NCBI GenBank assembly: GCA_013289685.1
Contig: JABCZL010000021.1
Location: 1-64,000 of the forward strand
Source: Acidobacteriota bacterium
GTDB lineage: Bacteria; Acidobacteriota; Terriglobia; Terriglobales; Acidobacteriaceae
Direction of reading: 5' to 3'
Length of the DNA: 64,000 nucleotides
Both the position numbers and the translations under genes were made by a program. Position 1 is the first letter of the stretch. Each line of letters begins with the position of its first letter. A model generated the notes under the pieces. The model was not told where the DNA came from and searched no databases. It worked only from the letters and a program-made list of their open reading frames with translations. Of this stretch, positions 61,999 to 64,000 are shown piece by piece.

Positions 61999-64000
61999 CT
62001 AGTTCAGCTTGGTTCCCTTGCTCCCATCGTCTGCCGTGTCCGGATCATTCGGATCGGTAGGCGCGTCGGGACTGTCGGGCGATCCTGAGCTCGGGTCCGA
62101 GGTGCTGGCAGGAGAACTGCCGCTGTTGAGGTTTACAAACGGGACTCCCGTGACATACACGCCCGCGGGCCCGATATCAATAGAATTGGCTCCCGAACTC
62201 AGCGTGATTCCCAGGGGACATTCAATCACGATGCCGGTCTCCGCACTGAGATGAATACTCATCGCGGACATCATGTACCCCATCGTGATGGAGTCATCTT
62301 TTCCCCCAGTGACCGAGAGTGACACATTGCCCGTCACGCTCTCGCTCTGGTTCCCTGTGACACTGAGCGACACGTTGCCGGTGACGCTCTCTTTCTGATC
62401 GCCAGTAACGTTGAGCGACTTGTTGCCCGTCACACTCTCCATCTGGTTGCCGCCAACGTTCAGCGACATGTCAGAGTCAACCTTCTCAAAATGTTTTCCC
62501 TGCACATGCAAGTGCTTATCCGTCTGGATTTGCTCCACCTGGTTCGTGGTCACGATCAGATGCCGGTTGGCGCCGATGAATTCCCGCGAGTCTTTTTCCA
62601 CGCGCAGATCCATGTCCATTTCCGCATTCATAAAGATCTGTTCCTGCCCCTTCAGATCTTCAAACCGAAGCTCGTTGTAGTTCGAGGTCCCGCCGCCTTT
62701 GGAACTGCGCGACATGAACGTGCTGCGCGTCTGATAATCGGGCAGTGTGTACGGAGGCATCTGGTCCGCGTTATACACGCGGCCCGTGATCACCGGCCTG
62801 TCGGGATCCCCTTCCAGAAAACTCACCAGCACTTCCTGCCCGATGCGCGGAATCCACATCGCCCCCCAGTTTTGCCCAGCCCAGGGTTGCGAAGTGCGAA
62901 TCCAGCAGGAACTGTTCTCGTTCCTCGCCCCCAGCCGGTCCCAATAAAACTGCACGATGACCCGGCCGTACTTGTCCACCCAGATTTCTTCGCCCGCCTT
63001 TCCCACCACCAGCGCGGGCTGCGGACCCTGCACAAAAGGTTTCGGCGTGATGCGCGGTGGGCGGTAAGGAACCGACGCAGGGATGCATCGGAACTGGTTC
63101 GAGTAAGTCTCTGCCTCTTCCCCGGCCACGGTCGTATACGACTCTCCCGCCGACGCCAGGTGACGCACCTCGGTCACCACATAGTTCGTGTTCTGGTCGC
63201 CGCGATAATGGTTCTTCAATTCAAACGAGTAACCGGACGCCAGGCCGCGGCAGTTTCCTGATCCCGCCACTACCATGTAGGCCGCTTCCTCTTCCTGCAT
63301 GCGCACCTTGGCCACGGTGTCGCCCTGATCTTTGGTGGTATGCAATCCAGGATAGTCAAACAATTCCAGAGGCTGGCTGGCCGAGAGACTCACCACCGTC
63401 GGATCATTGGCCAGCAAGCTGGTCGAGGGCGTCGTGAAATTGTAATCCGTGACCGTGTACTTTCCGGTTTGCACTTCCTGCCCCACGTTCCAGCCGCTGA
63501 TGGTCTCGGGATCGGTGAGCCCCCCCACCTGCAAGCTGTGGCTGAACGGGGAACCGACACACGCTGCAAGGGTGCTCGACTGGTCGGCCAGCACCATCGT
63601 GTGTTTTCCCTGCGTCGAATGATCGAAATAGTAGAAGATGCCGAACTCTTCCATCAGGCGTGAGACGAAGTTGAACGACGTCTCGCGGTACTGCACGCAG
63701 TATTCGAGCTGCGGATACGTGTTCTTCAGGCTGAGCCGGAAATCCTTGAAGTCGAACAGATTGAAGACCTGGCTGATGATGTCGTTCACCGCCAGGTTCT
63801 GGAAAATCCGGCAATCCTGCTGGCGCGTCAGAAACCACAGCCACGGCACCACCTGCAAAAAGTAATGGGTAAACAACCGGTCGTCGGTATCCCCCTGCGT
63901 AAACCGGCTCACGTACCCACTGATATAGCGCGGCGTTCCGTCCGGAAGATGAATGGTTATGCTGACCTTCTGCCCGACGATATCCTCGAAGGAAATCGAG
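61999..64000 (-). CDS. vgrG: type VI spike protein VgrG (partial, 5' end outside window)
   Basis: 667 residues remain; the frame is open to base 64000, so the N-terminus is cut. Gp27-like part: EDIVGQKVSITIHLPDGTPR, RFTQGDTDDRLFTHYFLQVV, PWLWFLTRQQDCRIFQNLAV. The gp5-like OB domain follows (VDKYGRVIVQFYWDRLGARN, SCWIRTSQPWAGQNWGAMWI, LVSFLEGDPDRPVITGRVYN). The needle has regular NVTGDQKESVTGNVSLSVTG repeats. The acidic tail (DPSSGSPDSPDAPTDPNDPD) is short, so no fused toxin. Downstream genes encode the likely cargo. Confidence 0.96.
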   Translation of the reverse strand, partial: SISFEDIVGQKVSITIHLPDGTPRYISGYVSRFTQGDTDDRLFTHYFLQVVPWLWFLTRQQDCRIFQNLAVNDIISQVFNLFDFKDFRLSLKNTYPQLEYCVQYRETSFNFVSRLMEEFGIFYYFDHSTQGKHTMVLADQSSTLAACVGSPFSHSLQVGGLTDPETISGWNVGQEVQTGKYTVTDYNFTTPSTSLLANDPTVVSLSASQPLELFDYPGLHTTKDQGDTVAKVRMQEEEAAYMVVAGSGNCRGLASGYSFELKNHYRGDQNTNYVVTEVRHLASAGESYTTVAGEEAETYSNQFRCIPASVPYRPPRITPKPFVQGPQPALVVGKAGEEIWVDKYGRVIVQFYWDRLGARNENSSCWIRTSQPWAGQNWGAMWIPRIGQEVLVSFLEGDPDRPVITGRVYNADQMPPYTLPDYQTRSTFMSRSSKGGGTSNYNELRFEDLKGQEQIFMNAEMDMDLRVEKDSREFIGANRHLIVTTNQVEQIQTDKHLHVQGKHFEKVDSDMSLNVGGNQMESVTGNKSLNVTGDQKESVTGNVSLSVTGNQSESVTGNVSLSVTGGKDDSITMGYMMSAMSIHLSAETGIVIECPLGITLSSGANSIDIGPAGVYVTGVPFVNLNSGSSPASTSDPSSGSPDSPDAPTDPNDPDTADDGSKGTKLN

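Overview
The window reads like a chromosomal segment of an Acidobacteriota bacterium (probably class Terriglobia). This is inferred from family content: an acidobacterial-type VWA protein, YXWGXW exported proteins, small secreted DUF5818-like proteins, many NarL-type regulators with HisKA_3 kinases, and DUF1328/DUF3309/lmo0937/CsbD stress miniproteins. No rRNA or housekeeping marker is present to prove it.

Layout. (1) 1-6.0 kb: left flank of an integrated element. It has small unidentified genes with good ribosome binding sites, an AlpA-like DNA-binding protein, a 269-residue beta-rich possible virion protein, a coiled-coil protein, and a tyrosine recombinase abutting the 3' end of tRNA-Lys(UUU). 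A decayed second recombinase lies on the other side of the tRNA. (2) 6.7-22 kb: small membrane, secreted and stress proteins, a row of NarL-type response regulators and stand-alone receivers, a VWA protein, an ECF sigma factor, a SYLF lipid-binding protein, and several broken genes. (3) 22.5-39 kb: sensory kinases. These are a cytosolic kinase with nine 92-residue HAMP-pair repeats co-oriented with a receiver-PAS-kinase, a MEDS-PAS-PAS kinase and a membrane-bound HisKA_3 kinase, plus envelope proteins and a zinc phospholipase C-like protein. (4) 39.7-64 kb: a large secreted beta-helix protein, a 2201-residue Ser/Thr kinase with tandem TPR-like coiled repeats, a second membrane Ser/Thr kinase, a kinase-N-lobe/proline-rich membrane protein, and a type VI secretion (T6SS) locus (TssK, PAAR-like tip, VgrG) with a GH19 muramidase candidate effector, an XAC2610-type candidate immunity protein and a zincin candidate effector.

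The strongest new observation is a 16-bp dyad, roughly TACnGT-N4-CCTGTA, found at nine intergenic places between 8.2 and 34.7 kb. Eight lie 110-185 bp upstream of minus-strand starts and one lies between a response regulator and the VWA gene. The genes behind it include the poly-HAMP kinase operon, the MEDS-PAS kinase, a receiver/NarL operon and several exported or stress proteins, which suggests one undescribed envelope-stress or two-component regulon.

Several genes carry apparent one-base losses, two of them in short G runs. These could be recent decay or sequence errors. Fragments of a glycosidase, glycosyltransferase, nucleotidyltransferase, TonB, ankyrin and histidine kinase gene show that the region is rearranging.
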